NCBI GenBank assembly: GCA_029961685.1
Contig: JARWKL010000012.1
Span: 27,265,227 to 27,329,226, forward strand
Direction: 5' to 3'
DNA from: Aristolochia californica
Taxonomy: Eukaryota > Streptophyta > Magnoliopsida > Piperales > Aristolochiaceae
DNA: 64,000 bases
Part shown: in pieces, positions 35,597-46,034 of the stretch
Layout: the number at the start of each line of letters is the position of its first letter
Position numbering within the stretch: the stretch's first letter is position 1
Notes under the pieces: generated by a model
Database searches by the model: none
What the model saw: the letters and a program-made list of their open reading frames with translations, nothing else
Told to the model about the DNA's origin: nothing
Translations under genes and position numbers: made by a program

Positions 35597-36890
35597 ATGG
35601 CCACCGTGAAAATGGTGCTACTAGCTGTGATCATTGCCTACTTCGTCTCCGCTGAGGTAACTGCGTCGGTGGAGGGAATCTGGACTCCTTCACCGGCACC
35701 AAGCCCGGCAGTGTACCCGCCGCCAGGGCCTGCACAAGGGGGAATTAAAGGCGCATATTGGCCTTCATTCAATTCCTTCCCAGTAACCGCAATCGATACG
35801 TCTTACTTCACGCACATCTACTACGCCTTCGTCTTGCCGGACCCAGACACCTTTGAAATAGTCATCAATCCATCCGATGAGCAAATGCTGCCGGAATTCA
35901 CATGCTTTCTTCACAGCCAAAACCACCCAGCAAAGGCCATTCTATCGATAGGAGGCGGCGGTGACAACACCACCGTCTTCTCCCAAATGGTCAGTCATCC
36001 CGGCACCCGCTCGGCGTTCGTCGAATCGACCATCACCGCTGCCCGGAAATATAATCTCGACGGTCTAGATCTTGACTGGGAGTTCCCTACGAATCAAGAA
36101 GACATGAACAATCTTGGTGTACTGCTGTCGGAGTGGCGAGATGCAATCGGTAAGGAAGCACTAGCCACAAGACGTACCCCACTGCTACTCACGGCGGCAG
36201 TATACTATGCATCAACCTTCTCCCTGTGGGGAGAACAGTGGACTTATCCAGGTGACTCCATACGTGAGCATGTAGATTGGATCAATGTAATGTCCTTTGG
36301 CTACAGCGGCGCCGGTTGGCAGCCTAACAACACCGGAGCACCGGCTGCTCTATATGATCCCAACAGTGAGGTCAGCACCAGCTCGGGGCTCCAGTCATGG
36401 GTTAGGGTAGGGATTCCACCTCAGAAGGTTGTGATGGGAATCCCACTCTACGGATGTTCATGGCAGCTAGCAGACCCCAAGGACCATGGCATTGGAGCGC
36501 CGGCGGTCGGCGAAGGCCCCGATAATGGGGTGATGTTGTTCACGGTATTGGTAGATTTCAATGAAAAGAACAATGCCACTGTTATCTTCGACGCCTCCAC
36601 CGTGTCGACCTATTCTTATGTGGGAACGTCGTGGATAGGATACGACGACGGCCGATCGGTGGCAGCGAAGATCGAGTATGCGAAGAGTAGCGATCATGGC
36701 GGATATTTCTTCTGGGCACTCGGGTATGACAAGGACTGGAACATCTCTAAACAAGGTATGATTATAATAGAACTGATATTGTGATGATTAAAATGACATA
36801 TTGAATTTATTCTTCTGAACTTCGAAATCACGAAGAAATGGTAACAATGTGTTCGTCAACTTGACAGCTTCAAATGCTTGGGACGCATGA
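35597..36890 (+). CDS. GH18 class V chitinase-like protein 3 (altered MxYD motif), two exons
   Basis: Exon 1 is 35597-36755 and exon 2 is 36868-36890, with a 112-bp GT-AG intron in phase 1; the product is 393 aa. The splice joins ...ISKQ to ASNAWDA, which matches the ISKQASDVW end of GH18-1; reading through the intron would give a false tail GMIIIELIL. It has a signal peptide (about residues 1-24) and a Pro-rich spacer (WTPSPAPSPAVYPPPGPAQ, residues 29-47). The barrel keeps DGLDLDWEF with Glu162. The MxYD motif, AMCYDY in its neighbours, is VMSFGY here (Phe234, Gly235), so the Tyr and the substrate-binding Asp are both replaced. Hydrolysis may be weak or lost and the protein may bind sugar instead; that is inference. 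A GCSW also replaces the usual GRSW. Confidence 0.88.
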
Positions 36891-37490
36891 GGAGTCTCAA
36901 CTCTCAAGGGGGCAGTACGTATGTGGATTGTCGTCTTCTTTATCATATCTGCTTGTGATTTATCTCTGTAGTGGCGGGACTCTGTTTTCTTCACCAGTAA
37001 AATGAACTAGATCTCCGCAATGCCCACCATTTCTGTAGTGGCGGAACTCTGTATCCTCTTTAAATGCCCACCAGTAATAGATGAAATATATATCAATCAC
37101 GAATGATGTGCGAATAGAAAAGCGTACAGGAGGAGGAACTAAATTTAAGTCATTGCTTTTGATTCTACAGGATAAATTAGAACATAGACGCGTCCAATTT
37201 TGTATGAACTTGAGTTCATATTCCTTTTTCAAGTTAAGTTCATAAACTAAATATAAAAAGACGAAAATGGAAAAAAATAAAATAAAATCTGAATAGCAAA
37301 CTTAAGCTATAGATCACAGCCAAGCGGTTCAAGATCTAATTCAACCGTTTGAAGGCACGGATACAGAGGCAAGCATCGATCCTGCCGACGTATTCTTGTC
37401 TTACAATTTCTTTCAAGCAAACCAAGAACTAATAAACCAAAGGGTTTGATCAACAGAGTCGCCAATCAATAGGTCAAAGGATCTTTCTCA
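36891..37490. other. convergent intergenic region between GH18-3 and GH18-4
   Basis: It contains a local direct duplication (ctgtagtggcgggactctgt at 36967 and ctgtagtggcggaactctgt at 37035, each followed by similar sequence to caccagtaa). Otherwise no feature; it holds the 3' UTRs of both genes. Confidence 0.6.
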
Positions 37491-38747
37491 TCAATCATCC
37501 CATGTCTTCGAAGCTGTCGATCACCCATTACAAGCAACACAAGGCAAAATGTTAGACTCTGGATCGTAGAACATGTCGTAGAAAAATTCATGAATCATGC
37601 ATGCTGCATATACAGTACTCTTACGTCAAGATTTTTGGTAGGGATTTCAAGTTTTACCTTGTCGGGAGATCTTCCAATCCTTGTCACCAGCCACAGCCCA
37701 GAAGAAGTAGCCAGCGAGGCGGTGGGCTCGCGCGAATTTGATCTTCTTCCTGACCGATTTGGGACCATCGTAACTTATCCAAGACGTTCCCACGTAGGAG
37801 TAGGTGGACACCGTGGCTTTGTCGTACACCACACTAGCTTCATTTTCCTTGTTGAAATCCACGATCTCCGCGAAGCTCATCGTCCCTTCATCTCCCGGGC
37901 CCACATCGACTGCCGGAGCGCCGATGCGGTTCACATGTGGGTCCTTGAGCTTCCAGGTGTGTCCAAACAGTGGCAAGCCCATCACGATCTTGTTACTCGG
38001 CACCCCTGCGTCGAGCCATGAGGTGATCCCGGAGCTTGTACTTATTTGACTGTTGGGATCAAAGAGGGCTGCGTGGGCCCCTGTCGCCGTAGTGTCCCAT
38101 GCCCCGCGATAATCGAAGCACATTGCGTTGATCCAGTCCAAATTGCTAGAGATGGACCCCACCGGGTAGACCCGGGTGACCCCGTCGAGGGGGTTAACGA
38201 CGGAATAGTAGACGGCAGCCGTTAGCAGCAGTGGCCGACGACCTGAGGCCCACGTCTCTTTCACGATCTCAACTCTCCACTCTTCCAAAAGCTGTCCGAG
38301 ATCGTCCATTTCCTTTTGATCGGCAGGATACTCCCAGTCAAGATCCAGACCGTCGAATCCATACTTCCTTCCAGTCTCGATCGTGGATTTGATGAAATCC
38401 CGACGGTGAGATGGGTACGCTGCGATGTTTGCAAACAGGGTGTGGTCGGACGCACCGCCGCCAATGGATAGGATGGTCCCGACCGAATGTTTGCAGTTAT
38501 GAAGATCGGAGTTGAATTTATCCATCCAGAAGTCATCGGACTCGGTGATCAGCAGCCCAAAGGTGGCGGGATCCGGTTGGAGGAACGCGTAGTAGAGGTG
38601 AGTGAAGTAGGAGGTGTCTATAGCAGAGGGAGGGAAGGTGGAGTTCAGCCATGCAGGCCAATAAGCTGCTTTCACGGTGGAAGGTGCCGGCGAAGTTCCG
38701 GCGGCCGTCACGATGACCATAAAGAGGAGCACAAAGAAGACTTTCAT
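37491..38747 (-). CDS. GH18 class V chitinase-like protein 4, two exons
   Basis: On minus, exon 1 runs 38747-37658 and exon 2 37513-37491, separated by a 144-bp GT-AG intron in phase 1; the product is 370 aa. Splicing gives ...ISRQ-ASKTWDD, in line with the other members; unspliced sequence would end GKT. It has a signal peptide (MKVFFVLLFMVIVTAAG) with almost no spacer. The barrel has DGLDLDWEYP, the version closest to typical class V chitinases (catalytic Glu139), and AMCFDYRG, with Phe for Tyr but the Asp kept. It ends GYFFWAVAGDKDW. The frame extends to a TTG three codons upstream, so the first ATG is 38747. It is convergent to the other three genes, so an inversion accompanied or followed duplication. 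Confidence 0.9.
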
Positions 38748-38759
38748 GGCTGCCAAAGC

Positions 38760-40667
38760 TTACAGGACGGAGAGCAGGGAGGGAGTAGATGTTATACATA
38801 TTATTACGGATGTCTAGCAGAGATCTATTATGAACTATATTAAATTTGGACGGCTTTGTTGGGTCACTGTTTGGAAGGACGTTGTTAACCGTTTGCGTTA
38901 CTATTTTGCTGCCTAGGGTGGTTGTGGGTTTGACAGAGGGAGTGTTTGGGTACAGCAGGTTCTCTTGCACCTCGTGACCTCGGAGAGGACAAACAGATGA
39001 GCAGAAAGGAGACGAACCCTGGTCTGCGTGTTTTGCTTGTATCCACCACGTCGTTACTGCTAGAACAAATTAACAATTTTTCGTTGATTTATAGGGAGAC
39101 GTGGTGATGCACATATTGTTCACTTTTGCTTAATTTCGATGTGAGAGGACTCCAGTAGTGGACGGCAAAATGTTTTAATAATAACACTTGTTTCAACACA
39201 AGTAAAAAAACAAAATTGTGTATGAACTTGTGTGTCAATTAAAAATAAGAATTTTTGGATATTATCTAATTTTTTTAACATAATAACGCAAATAATTAAA
39301 TTTTTAACTTATTTACATAAAAACATAACTTTGACCAGTCAATTATATATATGGACAATCAAAGGTGACACGTTAGCTTTGACCGATTATGTTGTGATAT
39401 GTCATCATGCCACGTCTATACATGAAGAGTTTCACACCACGTCAATTGACATGTCATAGGCAAGCCATGTTATCCTCCGTATAGGATGACACATCATCTG
39501 TCGTGTCGCCCTTCACGTCACTTTGCCTTTTTTCTTCTATTGTCTTTTCACGATTGATTTAGATTATTTTTAAATTAATTTTTTAAAAATATGAATTTCT
39601 GATTTTAAAAAATCTTACACATTTCATTTCATTACCTCCACTTTAATATAAAAAAAAGTATAAATTTGGATTATTAATTATTTCAAAAAAAATATAATAT
39701 AACTAATACTTTATTTTACTTAATACATTAATGTAATTATTTTAATTTAAGATATTATTTAATTTAATACAATATTTAGTACAGAATAGTTTAGTTTTAA
39801 AATTCTTATTTGTTGGTACAAATATTCTACCTTCTTTTTTATAATAAAAAACATAAAATTTGTATATTAATTAATTAAATAAAAATTTATACTTACCTAT
39901 TTAACACCTTTAATTATCAATTTAAAATATTTTTTAATTAAAAAAATATTTTAGAGTTTAAAAATATAATTTATTGGTACACTTTTTATTACCTTATATT
40001 TAAAAATATTTAAAAATAATCCTTATTTTTAAATCTATTTAAATTGTATAAATATTTTTTAAAATATTTTAAAAAACCTATTAAATAATTTTTTGATTTT
40101 AAAAAAGTATTTGAAAATAATTTATATATTTTTATTTTTTGAAAATATTTTAAATATATTAAATATTTAATATTTAATTAAAAAAATCTTATAAATATTT
40201 TTAAAATATTTATTTGATTACATGGCATCCGATGTGGTGATGTGGCTTTCCAATTAAGTGGTGGGTGACATATCTTAGTTAGAACTTTAATGGGTCCCAT
40301 TTTATTAAATAAAAATTGGATTTTTTTAAATATTTGAAAATAATTTAAATATTCTTATGTTTTAAAAATATTTAATTAAATATTTTAAAAATATTTATTT
40401 GATAACATGGCATCCTGTACGGTGACGTGGCTTTCTAATGACGTGGTAGGTGACATATCTTAGTTAGAACTTTAATGGGTCCCACTCGCCGAGTCTTGGG
40501 GAGCCACAATCACTGCCGGGGGATGACATTCTTCGTATGGTCGTGTCGGATGCAGAAGAATGCACCCATCCAGCCCCTCATGTTTATTCATTTCTAATGC
40601 TTCCCTCGCGCCTTTCTTCTCCTCACTCTCCTGCTCCGCACCCGCTCGTTGTTGCCGCCGTCTCTCA
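38760..40667. other. intergenic, strongly AT-rich island
   Basis: 39540-40400 consists almost only of A/T words such as ttaaaatattt. It holds two copies of an 85-90 bp GC-richer block (40219-40305 and 40401-40490). It lies between the promoter of GH18-4 (minus) and the metallophosphoesterase gene (plus). No gene was seen. Confidence 0.6.
40219..40490 (+). repeat. direct repeat of an 85-90 bp block
   Basis: acatggcatcc, then ggtga(t/c)gtggctttc(c/t)aa and ggtgacatatcttagttagaa with actttaatgggtccca, occur at 40219-40305 and 40401-40490, about 182 bp apart. Between them are AT-rich words also found to the left of the first copy, so the repeat unit may be the whole 180 bp. Confidence 0.8.
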
Positions 40668-43600
40668 ATGGCTTGCTCGGTCAGAATCGCCGTTGTTGGA
40701 GACGTTGTAAGTACCCTTGATATCCTTTTCTTATAGTCTACACCGTTTTTTGAACTCCTGTGGTTTGAATTAACGTAGTCCGTCTTCCCAGCGTTTCTTT
40801 AACAGTCCAATTTGGCATCACTTCTGAATTTGCGTGAGCCTAGTGGTATATCTTTTGATCTGTTTGCCGCAAATGAAAAATTATTGGTCCCGAAATTGAG
40901 AAACTCTTCTTTGGATGGTATTTAGCCGTAAATCGAATTATGATTGAGTTTTTACAGTTTTTGTATGATCTTTTGCACTGTAGCATGACCACTGGGACCT
41001 AGAAGAGGATTCGAAAGCTCTTGATTGTTTACAGGTACGCATCCATCTTCTACAAATTTGCGAAAAGAACGCTGATTTAACTAGTTTGCAGTTTATAGAG
41101 ATTAAAATGAGGTTGATGCGGGGCAATCATGTCTCCGAATAAAGGTTGCTTGGGTTTCTTCATGTACATGCTTATTTCTGTTACTTTAAGTAGATCACTT
41201 TAACTTATCTCCGCTCTCATGAAGTACACGATTATGACATGGTTTGATACTTCATTGCAGCCCGATTTAGTGCTCTTCACAGGTACGTCTTTTCTTTCTG
41301 CTCGGGAGGGTTTCATCTGATACCATTAGAAAATAAATTCTGAAGGAACCTTTTGTCCGACAACATTTGCCGCTCATGTGCTTCTGCTTCCTATTCGCAA
41401 TTGTGAGATATCTACGCTCGCAGGTGACTATGGTAACGAGAATGTCGAACTTGTTAGAAGTATCTCTAATCTTAATATGACAAAAGCAGCTATTTTGGGG
41501 AACCACGATTGCTGGAACACTCACCGCTTCAAAAAGTAAGCTTGAGTTGCTATTTGTGGTTCCTTGCATCCTTCTGTATTCTCCATTTTATCAAGCGTAG
41601 CATAGTAGCGCAGTTATATACAAGTGATTCCATGGTCTAGTAGCCAGGACATTGGACTCTGAGTCCAGTACCCAAGTTCTAATCTGGGTGAAACTTTTTG
41701 CAATGGAGGTCCATATCTTGATGTCACAGGTTCAATAGCTTTTAGAGAATAGAGACATCATGCACAATCCTGGAAATATTTTTCATTATTCGACATTACC
41801 TTACTCTTGATTTCGTTTTCAGGAACAATGACTGTGTCCAACGTCAGCTGGACTGGTGAGCTTACTCAGTACTGGCTCTTATAATAAAATTCTGAGTGTT
41901 ACATTTTTTTCAAAACAAGGACTTCAATTTTTTATAGTACCCCAACAATGCATGAGCTGGAGCTATTACCCTGTTGCCCTATCAGAGTTACAAGATCTGT
42001 TGGAGGGAATACAATGAAGCTCTCAACCATACTTAGGATTGTAGTTTCAATCAACAACATGTCAAAAATTGTTAGTTTATTCTAAATCCCTCTCCTGGAG
42101 AAGTTTTATTCTCTAGTACCATATTGTTATTTTCAAAAATTTATCCTATTTCACTTAAATTTACATCTATATCCTATTTTTGTTACTATGCTATTTCATT
42201 TTGTGGGATAAGTATCCTAGATATCCCAAATGTCTTTGTCTAGAAATAGCCAAACATCTGTCCAATTTTTAAAGTAGATTCATTTCAAAGGATTAAAAAA
42301 TTTGCAGCTGACATGAGTCATCAACATCATTAGTGCATTGCCTCAAAAAATTGTTGGGCTCCCTCCCTTTGATTCTTCTAGCTTTATCTCTTGTTAGATT
42401 TAGTTAAATGTGTTCTCACCACATATTTTTTCCTTGTCACTTTCTGCCTTCTATTTCTTGTCTTGTTCAAAGGGTGAATAATATCTTGTGTACCACCTAA
42501 TACTTGTAGAACATAAAACTCTTTGAGGGTATATTTCAAGCATGATAATCCATTGTGTAATGATCAGTCTTGGAGAGCAGCATGTGGGTTACACCCGTCT
42601 GGATTTCCCAATGTTGCAGATCAGTGTAGTTGGTGGCCGCCCATTTTCTTGTGGCGGTAATAGACTATTCCGGGAAATGCTTCTCTCTGCAAGGTAAGTT
42701 AGCATCATCAGAATGTTTTTTGAATTTGAAATAAGTTTTCAATTAATCTTATCGTTCAATATTATAAAGTTCTGGGAGGAATCATTGAAAAGTCTATTCA
42801 TTGCATCAATATTTTGCATTTTGTTTTAAATGAAATGCATGATGTTGAACAATTTTAATAAAGACGTTGATATTTATATGACCTGTGCAAACAGTGGAAA
42901 TTAATATATAGTCAGGAGAACCTCAATTTGATCTATGAGTTAAATATTCATGTAAACTACTAGCTAAGCTGATTTCATGAAAAGCACAGGCTTAATCTCG
43001 TGTACTGACCTTCCAGAACCACTATTTTTTTTTATGACTGAGGTTGCTTATTGGTAGGTGTCCGAGATTTTTACCCCACAAACAGAAAACCAGATTCTTG
43101 TCAGAACCACATCACACGTTCAGGCAGATTTGATGGATTTGCTTGAACTTTGCATATCTCTTTTGCATATATAGGACCTTTTGCGTGTTTGGCTCTGTAG
43201 AGTAAAGCAGTATAATACCCTTTGATTATAAGAAATTAGTAAATTAAGCAACTTTCAGGTAGGATTTAGGGATTTGATGACACTTTGCATATATCTTTTG
43301 TTTATAAAGGACCTTATGCATGTTTGGCTCAGGTAAATTTTCGATTTTGGAGTGATAGTAACTGAGCTAAAGGTGGGATTTGTATACTGATTCAAGTTAG
43401 TGAACCAAGTAATTCGACTGCAGAACCATACCTAATTGCATAGCATGGAGTTATCATGCTCCTTAGCCTTCTTGAATTTTTTAGCTAGGAGAGGATAAAC
43501 TGCTCAATTTTATGTTGGTTGTGTTCTAATCTTGTGAATAGTCATGCTACCATTGAATCGGGCAGTGTGAGCTCTCTTTTATCCACAAAAAGAAAAAGAA

Positions 43601-46034
43601 AAAGAAAAAGAGAATGTGTTTAGAATTTCATTCTACTATTGTTTGAATTGAATTTTAAAAATGATACTAACTTTATATTAGGTACAAACAGTGAAGCAAG
43701 CAGAAAATTTACTAATTGAAAATACATCCAGGGGTATTTTGGTCATTTTACCACTTAAGTGGTTAATTTTCTTTATGTAATCTTATTTTTAATGTTAAAT
43801 TATATCAGTGGTTAAATTTTCATGTACATAGGATGTGTAGTTAGGGAGATATAAGGAGATTAAGGTTGATTAAGTGTATGGGGGCATATTTGTAATTTGT
43901 AGCTCAAAACACTTATTTAAGAAGTTTGAGAATTCGTGCACAGTTTCCAAGGAAGCCATTCAGGCTTTTCAGAAAGTTCCTCTTCTCCTTTCTCCTTTTT
44001 CTCTCAATTTTCTCCCCTTCACACAAATCTCAGGTACACTAGAAATAGGACAAGGAACAAATATTTGGTTTGTACTCAAAATAACATGGTGTGAGATGTT
44101 GGGAAAGGTGTTGGGTAACATCTTTGATATTTCAAAATCCTTTTTGGTAATAGTCCAATTTCTTATGTTTCAGATATTAACTTTTCTTCTCAATTGGTTG
44201 CTCCATGATAAATCCATTTATGCATTTCAGTGGTCTATGCTCACTGAGAGCAACTCTTTTTGACCATCAAACCATGGTAGCTGTTGTTGATTCAAAAGTA
44301 TGTCCCTAAGCAGATGGAGACTGTGCAAGATTTTCACTCTGAAGTTCTAAAACAGGTTTGAGTAAAGGGGGTCTAGACTTCATTTCTAATTTACAAAAAA
44401 TTAATGTGTTAAATGATAATAATTTCCTGTTAGTTACATTGTTTCACTCATCATCCTCAGCATTGACTGGTACTCCATCTTTGTAAAGAATAATTCGGTT
44501 TAAGCAGCAATATTTTTGGTTCCTAAACACCTCACTTTTCCCGGCAATGTGGTCATACAGCTAACCAGTATTTTTAGCAAACACTTTCCGATTATTGTCC
44601 TCTTTGGATGACGCTTATTATTTTTACCGTTTTTAACTAGTTCACTGTACAAATGTGAATTTGAGAAGTTGTTGTGTTGATAGTGACTACCACACTTTTG
44701 TCTCTTTGTTGGTTTTAGTACTTTAGTACTATATAGTATTTGGTCAGTGTTTATTATTTAGATTATCATGGATCTTCTCCTACTCTTCTGTTACGTACAG
44801 TCTTAGACTTGGCATTCAAGAAAAAGAAGTCTTAGGAGTCGACCAGTTACACCGCACTAACTGTTACCATCTAATTAGACATGATCTATGGAAAGATTAT
44901 GGGATCACTAATCTTTGCATCATACTACAACTTTATGCTGTCTGAATATTGAGTTTTCAGATATGGAGTCTCTGACATGGCTGGAAGTGCAAAGAAAATC
45001 TATGAAGCTGCTCAAGGAACCCCTGAGAATCATTCCATTGTATTCCTTGCCCATAATGGACCGTCAGGTGCATCAAACTGTCAACTTGCATTTGTAGTAT
45101 TGAATTTTTTAATTAGTTTTAAAATTATATTTTAATTAGCACTAAAATATCATCTTTGTTCCCTAATTAGTATTTTTATGTAGGGCTTGGATCAAATATA
45201 AATGACATATGTGGAAGGGACTGGGACTTTAAAGGTGGAGATCATGGGGATCCAGGTAAATGTGTTCAAGGCGCCAGCTAACGATATGTTTTTATCTACT
45301 GGTCTTATTGCCAAAGAGGCCGTAAATAACAAAATCCTGTTTTTGTTTTGCAAAAGTCCCCTTCCATGGTTATCCTGACCTCTTTGTGAATGGAATTTCT
45401 GAGTATTATTTCAGCTACTGATTTTGTCCTTTCTATTGAGGAAAAGGCTTGGCCTGACCATTATTTAGGTTCTAAAGGCTGCTATGTCATGAGATAGTGA
45501 ACCCAGTTCTGACTAGCTGTATTGTGCGGGTGGTGGGGTCACTCCTATATTGTACTCTATCTGTTATTTATGGGTTTCTTTGCATGTTGTGACTAGGAAA
45601 CGTATTTTTGCACTGCAGATCTGGAGCAAGCGATAAAACAGCTTAAACAGGACACTAAGCTTCAGATTCCTTTGGTGGTATTTGGACACATGCATAAGCA
45701 ACTCGCATATCGAATTGGTCTGAGGAAAATGATTGTTGTAGGTGATGACAACACTATCTATTTGAATGGAGCTATTGTTCCTCGGGTCAAATCAATGAGC
45801 CTAGGAGAAACCAGCAGCAGAGGTTTTATGGAAGAGGAATCCGCTAGTGGTTCAAATAGGTCCAATACCACCCTGCGGGCATTCACGGTTATCGAAATGA
45901 TGGGTGGAAGGTTGGGAAAAATAGCTGAGACTTGGGTTGCTGTAAGTGGGGAAGATGTCAGAGTGGAAGAAGAACACTTACTTTTTCAAAAGAGTGACGA
46001 ACTATCTTGTTGTGATGAAAGTGCTGTGATTTAA
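40668..46034 (+). CDS. calcineurin-like metallophosphoesterase, nine exons
   Basis: Exons: 40668-40706, 40984-41034, 41261-41282, 41424-41535, 41823-41855, 42568-42693, 44961-45067, 45184-45255 and 45619-46034. All junctions are GT-AG, the frame is continuous and the product is 325 aa. All metal-binding motifs are present in order: GDVHDHWD (exons 1-2), LFTGDYGNEN (exons 3-4), GNHDCWN (exon 4), LAHNGPSG (exon 7) and FGHMHK (exon 9). The family is the plant/cyanobacterial metallophosphoesterase group with a GDxHDHW start; its substrate is not known to me. From this ATG there is no clear transit peptide. Intron 6 is 2.3 kb and holds repeats; intron 4 holds a tRNA-Gln relic. The C-terminus is Ser/Glu-rich. 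Confidence 0.88.
41626..41697 (+). pseudogene. tRNA-Gln(CTG)-like relic in an intron
   Basis: The sequence keeps the D-arm word CCATGGTCTAGT, the anticodon arm TTGGACTCTGAGTCCA (anticodon CTG) and a T-arm with a damaged B-box (GTTCTAATC for GTTCAAATC). The acceptor stem has at least two mismatches and a G-U end pair. It is therefore a decayed tRNA-Gln gene or a tRNA-Gln-derived SINE head inside intron 4 of the metallophosphoesterase gene. Confidence 0.7.
43137..43345 (+). repeat. local duplication in intron 6 of the metallophosphoesterase
   Basis: Two copies of a roughly 75-bp block with ggattt(g), actttgcatat, tcttttg, taaaggacctt/tataggacctt and gcgtgtttggctc/gcatgtttggctc start at about 43137 and 43270. 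They are non-coding. Confidence 0.65.

Noticed and set aside
32192..38049. Antisense open frames of 60-145 codons across the chitinase genes
   Set aside because: Shadows of GC-rich coding sequence in other frames.
43720..44040. Possible solo LTR in intron 6 of the metallophosphoesterase (tail with tctcctttctcctttttctctc)
   Set aside because: No TG...CA borders, primer site or flanking duplication could be shown.
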